Of a stretch of DNA of 64,000 nt, positions 1 through 12,246 are shown one piece after another. The DNA comes from Metaphire vulgaris (taxonomy: Eukaryota; Annelida; Clitellata; Crassiclitellata; Megascolecidae): NCBI GenBank assembly GCA_018105865.1, contig CM030833.1:30182640-30246639 (forward strand), in the 5' to 3' direction. Both the position numbers and the translations under genes were made by a program. Below the pieces are notes generated by a model. It saw only the letters and a list, made by a program, of their open reading frames with translations, was not told where the DNA came from and searched no databases. Numbering within the stretch: position 1 is the first letter of the stretch; every line of letters begins with the position of its first letter.

Positions 1-28
1 CAGCAATGAGTAATCTCTTCGAGACATG

Positions 29-195
29 CAGTTGGGACCAGCACCTAGAAAGTCGCAGGCGACAATTAGTAGTATATGCATATTCATACGATGTCCCTCT
101 GGAGCATAGTAGTCTTGAGTACCTCATGAATATACATGTTTAATAGCAGTGATCTTATTGGTAGTCTGCGACTTTCTTGATGCTGGTCCCAACTG
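29..195. repeat. Imperfect hairpin element, about 32-bp inverted arms
   Basis: The left arm starts CAGTTGGGACCAGCA at 29. The right arm (164-195) reads as its reverse complement, with both arms continuing through AGAAAGTCGCAG. The interior keeps weaker symmetry (tatgcatattcat against atgaatatacat). It looks like a MITE or a foldback repeat. I could not find a target-site duplication. Confidence 0.6.
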
Positions 196-210
196 GTTGT
201 TATTCAAGCA

Positions 211-290
211 TTAACCCCTTAACTGGGGATCCCGGATATATCTGTCCATTTTACATTGAGTTACAGTTAAATACACGGTTAAGGGGTTAA
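211..290 (+). mobile_element. TTAA-ended 80-bp MITE, copy 1
   Basis: The element begins TTAACCCCTTAAC and ends with the inverse, GTTAAGGGGTTAA. The interior reads GGGGATCCCGGATATATC, then TCCATTTTACATTGAGTTAC. Four further copies or relatives lie at 11629, 26402, 27428 and 63532. TTAA ends are typical of piggyBac-like target duplications. Confidence 0.85.
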
Positions 291-562
291 GACGCGACGC
301 AAAGGTGTTTAAGCGCTGTTACAAAAGTCGACCCACTTCCGTTTTAAGAACGACGGGCTAACATCGTGCAGCAATAATTATTAGTTAACCCTTGCTTCGG
401 CGGAGCGTTGTTATGTTAGCTTTTAAGGAACATCGTTAAATAATTGTCGCAGTGTTTTTTATCGTTTGTTTGCGCCTAAATGGAATCGTTGTATGGAATT
501 TAAGCGGTGAATAGAGTTGAATTTGCGACGATTGCAGGTGTGGTTGTCTTGTCTTGCGGGCC

Positions 563-1274
563 ATGAAGAAAGTCTTATACTCGGGGTGGTTGACCAAATC
601 ACCCCCGGAAAAGAAGGCTCACGGACCTCTGAAGATCTTCAAGTCGGTAAGTAGCCACTGCACCCTAATTTATGCATTACTATCGACGAATTTTCGTCGT
701 ATTTTCCAGTGATCAGTTGAATATCAAAAATAAACTTAAGTTGTAAATTGTCTACATTTATGTAGCGCCTATTTGTTCAAAGGAAACACTGAGTCGTTTT
801 GTTTTTGCATTTATTTCAGAATAAGTAATCATTTAAAGGAAATGCTTACATACCCGGCGTGGCATTGTACATTCTGACTGATTTCGTTGCTATTTCCAGT
901 GCTTCCGCCTTTGTATCTTGTACAGACATAACTCACTAATAGGCCCTTAATATAGGAAATTATTCGGCGATTTGTTGGACCAGCGTGTTGAACCGCTTCC
1001 AACTGACAGGACCATGTAGAGAGACGCTCTTTACGACATGTTGTGCATGCATAGCTGTGTGTGTGTGTGTGTTTGTGTACTGTACAACACAGATGATTTA
1101 AAAGATACAAAAATTATTCAAATACTGTAGTACGGTGATGTTGTACAATTTGAGGAAGGGCAGTGTGCCAAATTGAGGTGAGCATTGAAACTGATTGGAT
1201 TGCAAAATAAGCCACATCAGCTGATGACCTGTAACCTGAGTAGTCTGAAGCTATAAAGGTGCATTAGTAATAAC

Positions 1275-1350
<76 letters not shown>

Positions 1351-4300
1351 TATTCTGTTAATTCAATGTGTATGCTGTGTATTGGCATGAAAGAGTTTTT
1401 CATTATGCATTCATTCTTAAAATCTCACTCAATTATTTGAAGGGTCATTCAGTGCATGCCCAAATACAGAATCAATCCAGGATGCATTCACTTCAATAAT
1501 AGCAATTCTCTTTGTTCTTTTTATATCTGTGTCTGAAGATGTTTAAGATATTTTAGTGGCATAATACTTTGCACAAATCCACTTGTGTCAATGGCCCTTG
1601 TCACGGATCAGACCAATGAGGAGGAAAGACAGAATTTACCTGGTACTTTATTTCATTTGTTAACTCTTTTGTAGAGGCCAGGTGTAAACTGGTGCTTTTG
1701 GTAAGATTTCTAACTTGTGTAATGTTTTTAAATTTTCTGAGGGTCACAATTTTTGTTTGTAGCCATCCAACCCTCACCAAAAGTCGAATAATTATGGTTA
1801 GAGGGTGGGAATAGTTTAGCCCCAACTGCTTTTAAAACAAAATTGAATTCTGCATTTTGAGCAATGCCACTGTGCAAACTGCAGCATTTATCAACACAGA
1901 TTTAACAAACCCACCGATAGGTTGGTTTTTGTATCATTACTAATATACTATACTTCTGGTCTCTATTAGGTGCCAGTGAATATTTGATATCTACTCTTGT
2001 GTTTAGTATTTCTGATTTTAGCTCACTGTTAACTTCCTGTCATTAGGCAATTCCCATTATGCTATCTGGTAGCAGAATTTACTGTAGTAGTCAGTACCGG
2101 TAATTGGTTTTCCTGAACAGCCATCTATTTCTCATCTGCCAACTTAGGACGCTGTTTTTAAGGATATCCTAAGCCCTAAGGCACACTGGACCGCTATGAT
2201 GAATTTTGGAATACTGCCAAACATTATATGTTGTCAAGTGGATTGTCAGATATATTGATAGCTTATGAAATAAATGGTTCCAGTACAGCTATTTGGTGTA
2301 CTATAGCTAATGGGTGTACTAATAATAGCCTATTAGTACTAGTTGCCTATTATGTTGCTAATGTTAGTTGTGAGAAAGTGATGAAAAGGACAAAATTGCT
2401 AAATAAATGATAGGTGAATAGACAAACTGATTTAATATTCCAACTCATTTTATTCAGAAAATGATTATATATATATTCTTGAATTTATACCTTCAGCTTT
2501 AAAACGTTACATATGGTGCATTTCTTCTCAAGTTCTGTCTTTTTTAACCCTATACTTAAGCTACATACATTAAAGACAAAATTTATATAAGTTGTGCCTC
2601 CCCAAAGCCAAACCTAGAGTGCACCAGCTTATTTACGAGTGCTCAGTCTGGGTGAAATCCCTAGTCCACAATCCGTAGTCCGTGGTGGTCAAGGTTGTAG
2701 ATCCAGGTAGGCAGATACTTATTGTAAATATTGCGGTAATCTTTTGTTTCAGAGTCTTGCTTTCAGACTAACTACCTGTTTTCATTGGTGGCACTTATAG
2801 ATGTTGATAAGAGGTCTTGTGCCTACAATTGCTAACTCAGCTGGATATTTACTAACAGTTTATTTTAATCTTCTTATCTGCAACCTCTATCTGTTGGCTG
2901 TTTGCCTGCTAGGTATATACACTATGCTAATATTGACACACTGGGTATGTATGTAAATCCAATGCTTTCAAGATTTTACCTTGTTCCGGGTTCTTTGCTG
3001 ACTGCCTGTCTATTGAATGATGACTTTATATTTCTCTCTTGATCATGTGTGCTCTGGTCTCTTAATTGAAATAGAGTCAATATCAATTAACCTATTAGTT
3101 AATAAAATACCAATTAAAAGGACAAGAATATGGTTGCAGTTCATTCATTCATTCATTCATTGTATATGCAATTGTATAATTGATCCTGTTGAAGTACTTA
3201 TCCTTTAAAATGTTATCTTCCGTCATTTGACAATCAACTTCTGACAAATGCTTCTTGTTTTAAACACAGCTTTGTGTGTTTTCTAGAACAATTTATACTT
3301 GATGCAAGTCGTTGGTGAGATTTTTGATTTGTAAGGAATATTTAAAAGTTTGGTTCTCCAATGTTATCAAATAAGTTTGTATGTGTGTGTGTGTGTGGGG
3401 GGGGTGCAGTGTGACCCTTTAATCATAGTGTTAAGTCTATTGTGTGTTCTCTGGTAGTCAGTAAGGAACCTGTGTCACTATGGTGAGGGAAAACACACAT
3501 AAAGGTTGGAATTTGGAATGTAAAATGTTGGCTACAGTGTACATCTGGATTTATACTAAGAGGCTAATAATATTTTCTGTTAGTTGTCACATGTGGAAAT
3601 GCATAAATGCATGTAGACTGCCAGACTTTTTTTAACAACTTTTACTCAGATGTGCTCTTGGTTTGGTTTATAAGGAGTCAGTCAGTGAAGAATTGAGGTT
3701 TTAACTATATGTTTGGTAGTTAACTGTCTTATGTGAATTTATCCAGGGTGTTGACTTGACCTGCACTGATCTAAGATTTATTACCTTCTAATCTGTAACT
3801 GATGCTTATATTTCTAGTGCTTTGGGATGGAGTTGTGACCTATTAGTATTAAACCCTGGTGGAGGGGTTTGGTGACTGGTTGTGGCCCAATCGATTGATG
3901 ATATTGATAACTGCTTCCAAATATAAAATTTGAACCAAGCTTTTTCTGCATAGGCAGTGGTTTGTAGACCTACATTTGAATTCCAATTTGACAAAGATTA
4001 TGATCTCTTTCAATAATTATTTCAATAGCATGCATATATTTGTATGGAGGGGTGGGCTGATGCAGAATGGAGAATTGAACATTAAGTGTCCCCTGCCCAG
4101 AATACCTTTGACATATAATATAATCAGTTCTTTCTATCATGTGATGTAGGAAGTATCAAGGGACTTTTCTGGAGTGTATATGACTTAGCTTTTGTTAGTC
4201 AGTTCACTTAATGTTATAGTGTGTTGCTGGGGTTAATGGGTTTTTACTGTAGCAAATAGTATCTTATTGTGATCTGATAGTATCATTGATTCATGAGGTC

Positions 4301-5404
4301 ATGCTTAGGTCATGAATGAGCATTGACATGAATATTGCTGGTTGCTTTGTGATGATTTTGCTGATTTATAAAAGTATTTACTTCTCTAATTTTATGAATG
4401 GCTTGCATCATGGAATTACAGTATGATGTGATCAGTGATGACCAATATGGTAAGTATGCCACAGACTTCTGAAGCTTATTCATTGTTCATGTCTTGACTC
4501 CTGGTGGTGCCTATTCATAGTGGTCAGACTCTTAAAAAGTACTGCTAGTCCTCTGTAGTGGAACTGGGACCAAGAAATCATGATCATTGTTGCCTTAGTC
4601 ACACATGGTATACAATGGACCATGACATCTTCATATATTAGCCTTTTGCTTTGCAATCTAAGTATCACAAACAATTGGATAACTGTCTCATTTTTATCAA
4701 TCACTCAGTCAAGCAATCAATCAATCTGCCTACCTGGATCTACAACCTTGACCACCACGGACTACGGATTATGGACTATAGATTTCACCCAGATTGAGCG
4801 CTCGTGAATAAGTTGGTGCATTGCGCCAAGCTTTCGGGCAGCGCTATAGAAATTTCATCTTTCTTACTTACTTATTTGTTGGCTGGGTGGGTCTAATGTA
4901 ATCTCCAGGACCAGGCTCAGACTACTCCTCCCCATCACCTCCACCCCAAATCATAATTTCTCTGCAGATTTGCATGATTTGCTCGGGTGTCCCTGCCCAA
5001 GACTGGGTGAGTCCGGACCCGCGGACCCACCCCCCTAGCGCCGCCCCTGATTCTGTATACTGAATTACAGAGATTTGTTATCTGAAAGTTACATTTAAAT
5101 GAGTTTTGGTGTGGATGAGGAGGTGATGGTGTGGAAAAATTTACGGTAGGTAGCTGGAAGTTACGGTAATAGCTGCGTAAATAACTTGTTAATGTATTTG
5201 TTTTTATCTTGTTATTCAATGACAATACTGAAAAGTAGAATTTGTTGGCAAAGTGACTTAATGTTTTCAGTAACAAAATATGGTCGGTGGCTGTGATATT
5301 CTGTGCAAAGTTCGCCAGCTTATAATCAGTATTTGCTGATCTGTTAAAATCTAAAGCCAGGACTGAGTTGTATTTTTGGCATGCATTGACCTCTGGCCTA
5401 GTTG

Positions 5405-5438
<34 letters not shown>

Positions 5439-5951
5439 AGAGAAAATTTACAGACAACTGAACATTCCCTCTACTTGAGACCATTGTCACAGTCTTTGTG
5501 ATTCATACCTAATTTAGACCATTCATCCTATTCATCATTTGTGTTGTTGATCCAACTGTACTTGATTTTTGGGTACCTCTCTCACAATTCCTGCCTTCAG
5601 CACGTGGGAAGCAGACTACCGGTAGTTGTGATGATGATGATAGCAACTTAGAAATATCTGGAGATGTTTACTGGCTTGAAATTATTAGTGCATGAGTAAC
5701 TTTTGGACATTTGGTGCATGGGGGGGAACAGAAATGCAATGGGCTATTAAAACCAGTTCCTGAAACCATTACCATTTGCCTTGAGTATGATCTTGACTAA
5801 ATGTAACTGTAGTGTAAATTAAATTTCATGACTTCTTGCTGATTTCTGTCCTGAAGTTGATCTTATTTAAGTGTTTTAAACAACTTGAGCAGGGCAGGGT
5901 TAATATGACAGGCCAATGCATGTGAATTATGTGGTGTATTTATCACAGGGG

Positions 5952-6000
<49 letters not shown>

Positions 6001-6825
6001 GGTGGTGGTGGTGGTGTGCTTGTTTGAATTAAGAGCATCCAGCTGAAATGTACCGGTAACTTTGTTTATGCCAGATAATGGGGTCAAATGGTACCGGATA
6101 TTAACTCTCTGGTGGTATGTTGTTCCAACCTCTCTCTGCCAGCTTAATATATCCGTCTAGGCTTCAGATTTCTAAACATTGGACTTACACGCCTTCCTCA
6201 CATGATTACTAGCATAGAACTTACCATTTACGTTTTTATATAGCTCTTTTAATGTCAATTGTGTTTGCTCTTGTGCTAATGTAAAGAAAATGTAAATGTA
6301 ATGTAAAGAAAGTGTAATGTAAAGTATAATATAAATGTAATGTCCAGGTAAAGAAAGTGTAATTCATCATCCACTCCAACATCAAAGTATAAAAGTCATG
6401 AATGAACATGTAATGCTTCTTTCTTCTTCTCTAATGACTTTCTGTTTTTAATTTCCTATGCTCTGTGTATTTTACTTTTAGCATTTTCCTCCAAATCCAC
6501 ATTTCAAAAGCCTCTAATCGTTTTATATCTTCCTTTCTCATTGTCCACGTCTCCGCCCCATACAACGCCACACTCCATATCAATGTTTTTACCAATCTCT
6601 TTTTGAGCTCCTTTCTCTTTCAAAGTCTTCTTATCTCATTGCATCTGATATGTTATCAGACTTCCTAGATAGCTAAATTCCTTCACTTTTGTAAACCTTT
6701 AGATTCCTTCTTTTTACATCCCTTTATATTGATTCTCATTCCATACAATTTCAGGAAGTAATTAAATGGAACATGTAATGTAAAAAAATTAATTTCCACA
6801 GTTGACTTTCAAAGTCAGTTGTGCA

Positions 6826-6895
<70 letters not shown>

Positions 6896-9800
6896 TGCAA
6901 TGGTTTTTGTGTTTTATAATGTAGAATATAGCTATTGTGACTAATGCTTTGTTGATAGTGCTTTGAAATTAATTCTAATTCTATTGTATAAGTAATTTCA
7001 TCTGATCGTCTGGAAGTGATTTGTTATAATTCTCCTAAGACAGCAACTTGACCAAATTGACAGCAGTAAAATGTAAATGTATTGTAAAGAAAGTGTAATG
7101 TAAAGTGTAATGCCATTATGTGTGGAGTGTTTAACTTTTCAGATACACTTATGGGTAACATATGTCTTTGGTATGTTTTTTAATGTATTATTTATCTTAC
7201 CGTTATGAAGACAATGAGGTGAAATGGAATCTTTTAATGCCTGATTATGTTATCTTTTCTGTAATGTTACATGAAGTTCTGTTGATTCTACATTAGAAAT
7301 GGAGGAAACGATTTTTCGTTCTTTCGAAAATACACGACGCCAATGTTTTGCCGGGGGCATGTCCCGCCCAGCTGGAATATTTCGACAACGAGAAACAGGC
7401 GAACCGCAAGGGGAGCATCAACCTCAACAATTGCGAACAGATTTTTGTTCACTTCGAATCGAAGCGCTACAATCACATATTCGTCGTCAAGACAACCGAC
7501 CAGGGTCAACAGAGGTCGTATTACCTGGCAGCGGATTCGGAGGAAGCCATGGAGAGATGGGTCGAAAAATTGCTCGCGGTTTTGTCTCTGCAAGACCAAG
7601 GTGGTTGGAATTGACAACTCTAAGAGCGCTTGACTTCCTAACCTCGAGAATAATATTAACGTATTTGATGCATATACTAATATTAGCATATTCTGTTGTT
7701 ATTAGCCTATTCTTACCTGGGGAGTTTCTGCAATGATGACTACACTTTATGATGGGATGAAAACAGAATTAACCATTTTTACCTCAATTAAGTACTGCAT
7801 TTGAATATGAATGTGTGTTATAAAGATACATAGCTTAAAATATGGGACCTGCATTATTGGAGTTAAATAGCAGTTTAATTAGTGATATCAGAGTTTGAAT
7901 TACTGAATAGCAGTTGAGGGTTGTTGTACTGTTGTATTTTATTTATCTAGTTTATAATTTAGTATTAAAGAGTTCCGAATGACACTTGACATGTGGGAAT
8001 TATAAGAGATGCAAATTTCAGGTTGAATTTGTAATTAATTTGACGGCAATTGTTTTCGCAATTTGACAGGTCTGCTGCCGGTTGATCTTCGCTTTACTCC
8101 GAGCCCGAGAACAAATATTCCGCCACGGATATTGCCCCTTGGCAGCCGTCACCAGGTGTCAGTACCTGTGTCTTCGGGTGACTCGTCGGGACTTCTCAGC
8201 CCCTTGTCGGAAATGCAGGATCCTTTCGATTCTCCTCCACGATCGGGAAATCAACAGTCGCCCGAAGAATATTTCCCTCTCAACGAGTGCAGCAGTGGAG
8301 GCACGCCGACCCCTACGCCCCGGGGAGTGACAGATAACCCCGTGAAAGTCGTTACCGTCAGCGTTCGGAACCAGCCACGTCATGCGTCCAGTTCTTCACA
8401 ACGTAGCGACAGAGATTCGGAAGTGTACAAAGTGCCACCTTTGCAGTGTTCAGGTGTGTACCAGGAACCGTCATCGGATTCGACGTACGATTATCCCGCG
8501 TCGTCCGAAAGGGAATGGCAGCGGGATTCCAACTACGACTATCCGCCCCCGCTGAACAGTTTGCAAAACGAAGGCGGTCGGGATCTTACGTACGATTATC
8601 CGCCAAGCGTCCCGCAGCGGTCGTGCGGCAGCGACAGCGAGCAACCGCTCTGGGAGTGCGAGTCGAAACAGGTGCCCGAAGTCGTCGGGGACACGTACGA
8701 CCTGCTGCCCCCGAGGCCGCTCGTCGTGCCCCCGAGGAACTCAATCGGCGTTACCGTTGGCGATCCGCATTCCGTGTACGACATTCCCGCGTCATGTAGA
8801 ACTTCAAATCTTCTGCCGCCGCCGCCAAAGGCGCACCCGGTTGCCCCGAAAGTTCACAGGTACATAAACGCTGCCTCCGCTGTCGTCTCTAGCACGCAAC
8901 GTGACGCCGTGTCAAACGATGACAGCGTATATCTGGCGATGAGCAGTGTCGAGTCTGGAAACAACGTATATATGCCGATGTCGGAGATGGATGACTTTGA
9001 CGGACATTGCAGTCGGATGATGAGTGCTGGGCAGTCGTCCGCCAACCGCGTGAGTGATAAGCCTCCGAAAGCGCCTGTGACACTCCCAAGAAGTTTCGGT
9101 AAATGCTTGAATATCTTTGGGTAATTTTCCAATTATTAACTCATAATTTTAATTTATTAAGAGAATCCGGCTCTATCTGAGTTCTGTCGAATTATTTATT
9201 TTGCAGCTAAAGAGGGCGGAGGCTTCTCCATCGTCAACCACGTAGATGGCTTCGTAGACTCGTGCCACGCGACGCAGAGAACGCGCAGTTTTATCCGCCA
9301 CATTCCGTCTCCCAGGTAAAGTTCTCAGATTCTTGGTCATACAATATCACTCTCTCAGTTTTCCAATTCCATTGTGGAAAGATTCACTGTGATTCTTATT
9401 CAAGCAAATACTTGTTCTGGTTAATTTTTATGTAGAGCAATCATTTGTTATCTGTTATTGTTTCTTCCATATTCATGTTCTAGTAATGTTGTTGTCATTG
9501 TTGTTGTCATTGTTGTTGTTGTTGCAGTTCTGATAACGTTATTCTGCCACAGAAGATCAAAATGATCCAGAGTTCATCAAGTTCTGAAGATGAAGATGAG
9601 ACCAACTCTGAAACTAATTCAGTTAAAGAGTATTTGAATTTACAGGTGAATTACTCTATTTACAAGCGATGCCAGCATTTCGGGATTATCTACTGCCTAA
9701 GTCCAGTAAAAATTATTTCTCTTCACTCTTACCTAATGTTATTAACCTATGTTCAGTGTTCAACTCCTCAGTAAGTAAGCAAATGCAGTCGTGAACAGTT

Positions 9801-10369
9801 ACTTGGCTTTAACACAAAATAGTTTAATTGTAAAAAAGTCATTTGTTGTGCTATTCATAGAATGTTAAATGAATGTTAAGTTTCTGTTGATTGAAAATTA
9901 CTTTAAATTGTCAGATGAAGAAATTCAAAGCTTTCAATCATCACTTGTTTCAATCTAGCACTGTGGCCCTTCAAATTTAGGGTGCCAGGCCCAATTTTCC
10001 CATCTCCATATTTGAAATTTGATTTTAGAACTTTTTAAAAAGAGCCATGTTCTTTACCATTTGTAGAGCTACGAGTAATCTGGAAATTTCTTCATTGATT
10101 TTTTAGTAACTTGCTATCTGCCATTTTATTTGTAGAATTCTGTCGGCCCAGGAGTTGAATCTCTGATCCAGCAGGGAAAACCTGTTGTTCAGTACCTTGA
10201 CCTTGACCTGGAAGCGTCTGCTGAGCGGTCGTCCATTGGTCCCAGTTCTTCCGACACCCAGAACAAAATCGAATATAACGAGATTGACGTGGAAAGAACA
10301 ACAGCGCTTTTCAACGCCAAACTCATGCTCGAAAAGGAGCGAAAGGGCAGCGACAAGTCGGAGTCTTGA
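563..10369 (+). CDS. GAB: GAB/DOS-family docking protein (PH domain, tyrosine-motif scaffold), 6 coding exons
   Basis: Exons are 563-646, 7297-7600, 8070-9098, 9207-9315, 9528-9645 and 10136-10369. All junctions are GT-AG and the phases close to 625 residues. Residues 1-125 form a PH domain; the start SGWLTKSPPEKK and the segment YYLAADSEEAMERWV match the GAB family. The large third exon is disordered and carries three YDYP motifs (YxxP, Crk-type SH2 sites), YDLL and YDIP, the proline motif LPPRP (likely SH3 ligand), and VYLAM and VYMPM (YxxM, PI3-kinase p85 sites). Exon 5 ends with EYLNL. The last exon has VQYLDLDLE near residue 568 and IEYNEID near 595, matching the paired SHP2-binding tyrosines of GAB1/2. 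GAB proteins sit at the membrane, are phosphorylated by receptor tyrosine kinases, and recruit SHP2 and PI3-kinase. The first intron is 6.6 kb. The family is certain; the paralogue label is not meaningful for an invertebrate. Confidence 0.95.
1274..1350. repeat. (ATT)n microsatellite
   Basis: Uninterrupted ATT array in GAB intron 1. Confidence 0.95.
2621..2715. repeat. Dispersed repeat, left member of an inverted pair
   Basis: Starts GCACCAGCTTATTTACGAG and runs through CCGTGGTGGTCAAGGTTGTAG. A diverged reverse-complement copy lies at 4724-4820 in the same intron. Class unknown. Confidence 0.7.
4724..4820. repeat. Dispersed repeat, right member of an inverted pair
   Basis: Reverse complement of 2621-2715, for example TACAACCTTGACCACCACGG. 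The two members could pair in the GAB pre-mRNA. Confidence 0.7.
5406..5436. repeat. (CA)n microsatellite
   Basis: CA dinucleotide run in GAB intron 1. Confidence 0.9.
5950..6015. repeat. (GAT)n-(GGT)n compound microsatellite
   Basis: A GAT run passes directly into a GGT run, in GAB intron 1. Confidence 0.9.
6430..6690 (-). pseudogene. LINE reverse-transcriptase 3' fragment (dead)
   Basis: The minus strand encodes VKEFSYLGSLIT and, after a frameshift, WSVALYGAETWTMRKEDIKR followed by LEAFEMWIWRKM. This is the typical C-terminal region of a non-LTR retrotransposon reverse transcriptase. The frame is broken and no full domain remains. It lies antisense in GAB intron 1. Confidence 0.85.
6831..6891. 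repeat. (GT)n microsatellite
   Basis: Dinucleotide run in GAB intron 1. Confidence 0.95.
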
Positions 10370-10674
10370 ACTTCGCGAGCCCGTCGCTGGCCAATCAGAA
10401 ATCCTCTCTTATGTGGACCATGTGACTGGTTTTGCCACGTGCGTCCCTATTGGTGGTGTCAATGTGTCTTGCTTTTTTGACGTTTAGATGTACTGTATAC
10501 CTGAGTTTGAACTTTTGATTGGTGTGCGTTTTTGCATATTTTGATGATCTTATATTTATTTAACTGAAAAAGTCTTAACAGTAGAATTAACTTTCTTACA
10601 TGAATCTGTACTGTTTTATACATTTTTTATGCTCATGGTACTTAGTTACCAAGGGACTTATGACAAAAGCATGT

Positions 10675-10689
10675 GTGTGTGTGTGTGCA

Positions 10690-10724
<35 letters not shown>
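10675..10724. repeat. (GT)n microsatellite
   Basis: GT run, slightly interrupted at its left end, in the presumed GAB 3' UTR. Confidence 0.9.
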
Positions 10725-10725
<1 letters not shown>

Positions 10726-10879
10726 GAAAGAGAGTTGTTCTTTCCCGCAGAAACTCATTTAATTGTGGCAGGTGAATTTGATTGATGAAATTTGTTTAAG
10801 GGTTTTTGCTGATTACTGTAAAAGTGTAAATATCAAACTTGTTTTTCATCCAAAGATAGCAGCTGTTGGTTAATTTAAT

Positions 10880-10912
<33 letters not shown>

Positions 10913-11628
10913 TTGTTTGGAACCCGGAACTTTAAGTGAAGAGAAACCTTTGAACTTATATAATTTGCACTCATCACTACGGCACTTTTTATGAATACAT
11001 TCAAATAATGGCTTTGCTGAACTGGTGTTTTACTTCACATGACTTTGACAATGTTGATTTTTGTACCAGTGCAGTTCATCATACTGCAACAAAGCCTGTC
11101 TTTACAAAGTGTTTGCACAACAAAAATCTGCTGACACGTAATGTTGGCACACAGTCCCATGATATTAGTACAGGTTTTGACAAATGTTTTTCTTCTGTGA
11201 CATTTTTCAACTTATTTTTATATTTTATTATTGCATTGTGGTTACTTTAACATTAAAATCCTTGTATGAGTGCCTTTTTATACACATGGGATTTTTATGT
11301 ATTAATAACTTGTTGATTTATATATTTGTCAGTTTTGTTTGTATATTTGTGTTTATACAATCCGACAATTGTTATGCCTTGCAATTGCTTATTTTATGTT
11401 AGATCAAAATGTGTTGAACGGTTGCTAATCGTTGCCATTTATGTCTTTTCGTGTAGAATTTAGTTGAATTTTGTATACTTTCTTATTTCATCAGAAGTGT
11501 AGTATGCTCCAATTCAGCTTGCATTTCATGTTCACCAGGTCCACTTACAATGGATGAAATGGATTTTGCCAATTGAGTGTGATGTAATTTTGCTGTATAT
11601 GTCGACATGTAATTAAAAATATCTGCTA

Positions 11629-11710
11629 TTAACCCCTTAACCGGGGAATAAATCTGTAACTCAATGTAAACTGGACGGCTCTGAGCCGTCACGCCCGGTT
11701 AAGGGGTTAA
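11629..11710. mobile_element. TTAA-ended 82-bp MITE, diverged relative
   Basis: The ends are TTAACCCCTTAACCGGG and its perfect inverse, a 17-bp inverted repeat. The core shares CTGTAACTCAATGTAAA and TGGACGG with the 80-bp family but also contains its own small palindrome GGCTCTGAGCC. Confidence 0.8.
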
Positions 11711-12180
11711 TCCTATTACATTGTTGTCTGACTTAGAGCATTAGCCTAACATAGGCAAAACATTTTCTCCACAATTTCACTGTCTTTGTGACTTGACTTT
11801 GTAATTATATTTGTATATTTGAAATCATTTTGTAAATACTCTGCATTTTGCTATCTTTTGTATGACGTTGTTGTTATTGTCGATGGCCTATAGAATTCTG
11901 CTTGCCTCATTAGCTATGCACTAACTATATGTTTTTATATTTGTCCTATTGAATGTGTTGCAAAAAGCATGTCGCTTGGCTACAATATTCTATCTTCTTC
12001 TGGATTTTAATCTAAGTTTTCGACAACTGCTTTGGAGGCATGCATGAGGGTCATATATTCTCAGCCTAATTTCTCTAGCACTTGTGTAAGCTTAATTCCT
12101 ACAAATAGGAACTCTTTCTCCATCCCTTTCTGTCCTGTCCTGTGTTCCTGTGACCAACCAGTTATTGTATGTGTTTTGAT

Positions 12181-12246
12181 AATTGTGCGTGGCTGCTTTG
12201 TCAGGTATTTATTATGGTGGCCCTTCTCCGGTAGACAGCTACTGTA
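12181..12246 (+). repeat. Short dispersed repeat (GCTTTGTCAGGTATTTATTAT)-like, copy 1
   Basis: About 65 bp matching 31152-31217 in direct orientation. Shared blocks are CTGCTTTGTCAGGTATTTAT and GGTAGACAG. Class unknown. Confidence 0.65.

Larger units (their letters stand above)
1..562. other. Upstream region of the GAB gene
   Basis: This stretch holds two short inverted-repeat elements (29-195 and 211-290, listed separately). The remainder should contain the promoter and 5' untranslated region of the docking-protein gene whose ATG is at 563. I see no convincing TATA box or other exon. Confidence 0.5.

Noticed and set aside
7299..7736. Long open frames in other phases over the PH exon
   Set aside because: They overlap the conserved PH frame and have no recognisable domain; only the phase-0 frame from 7297 matches GAB proteins.
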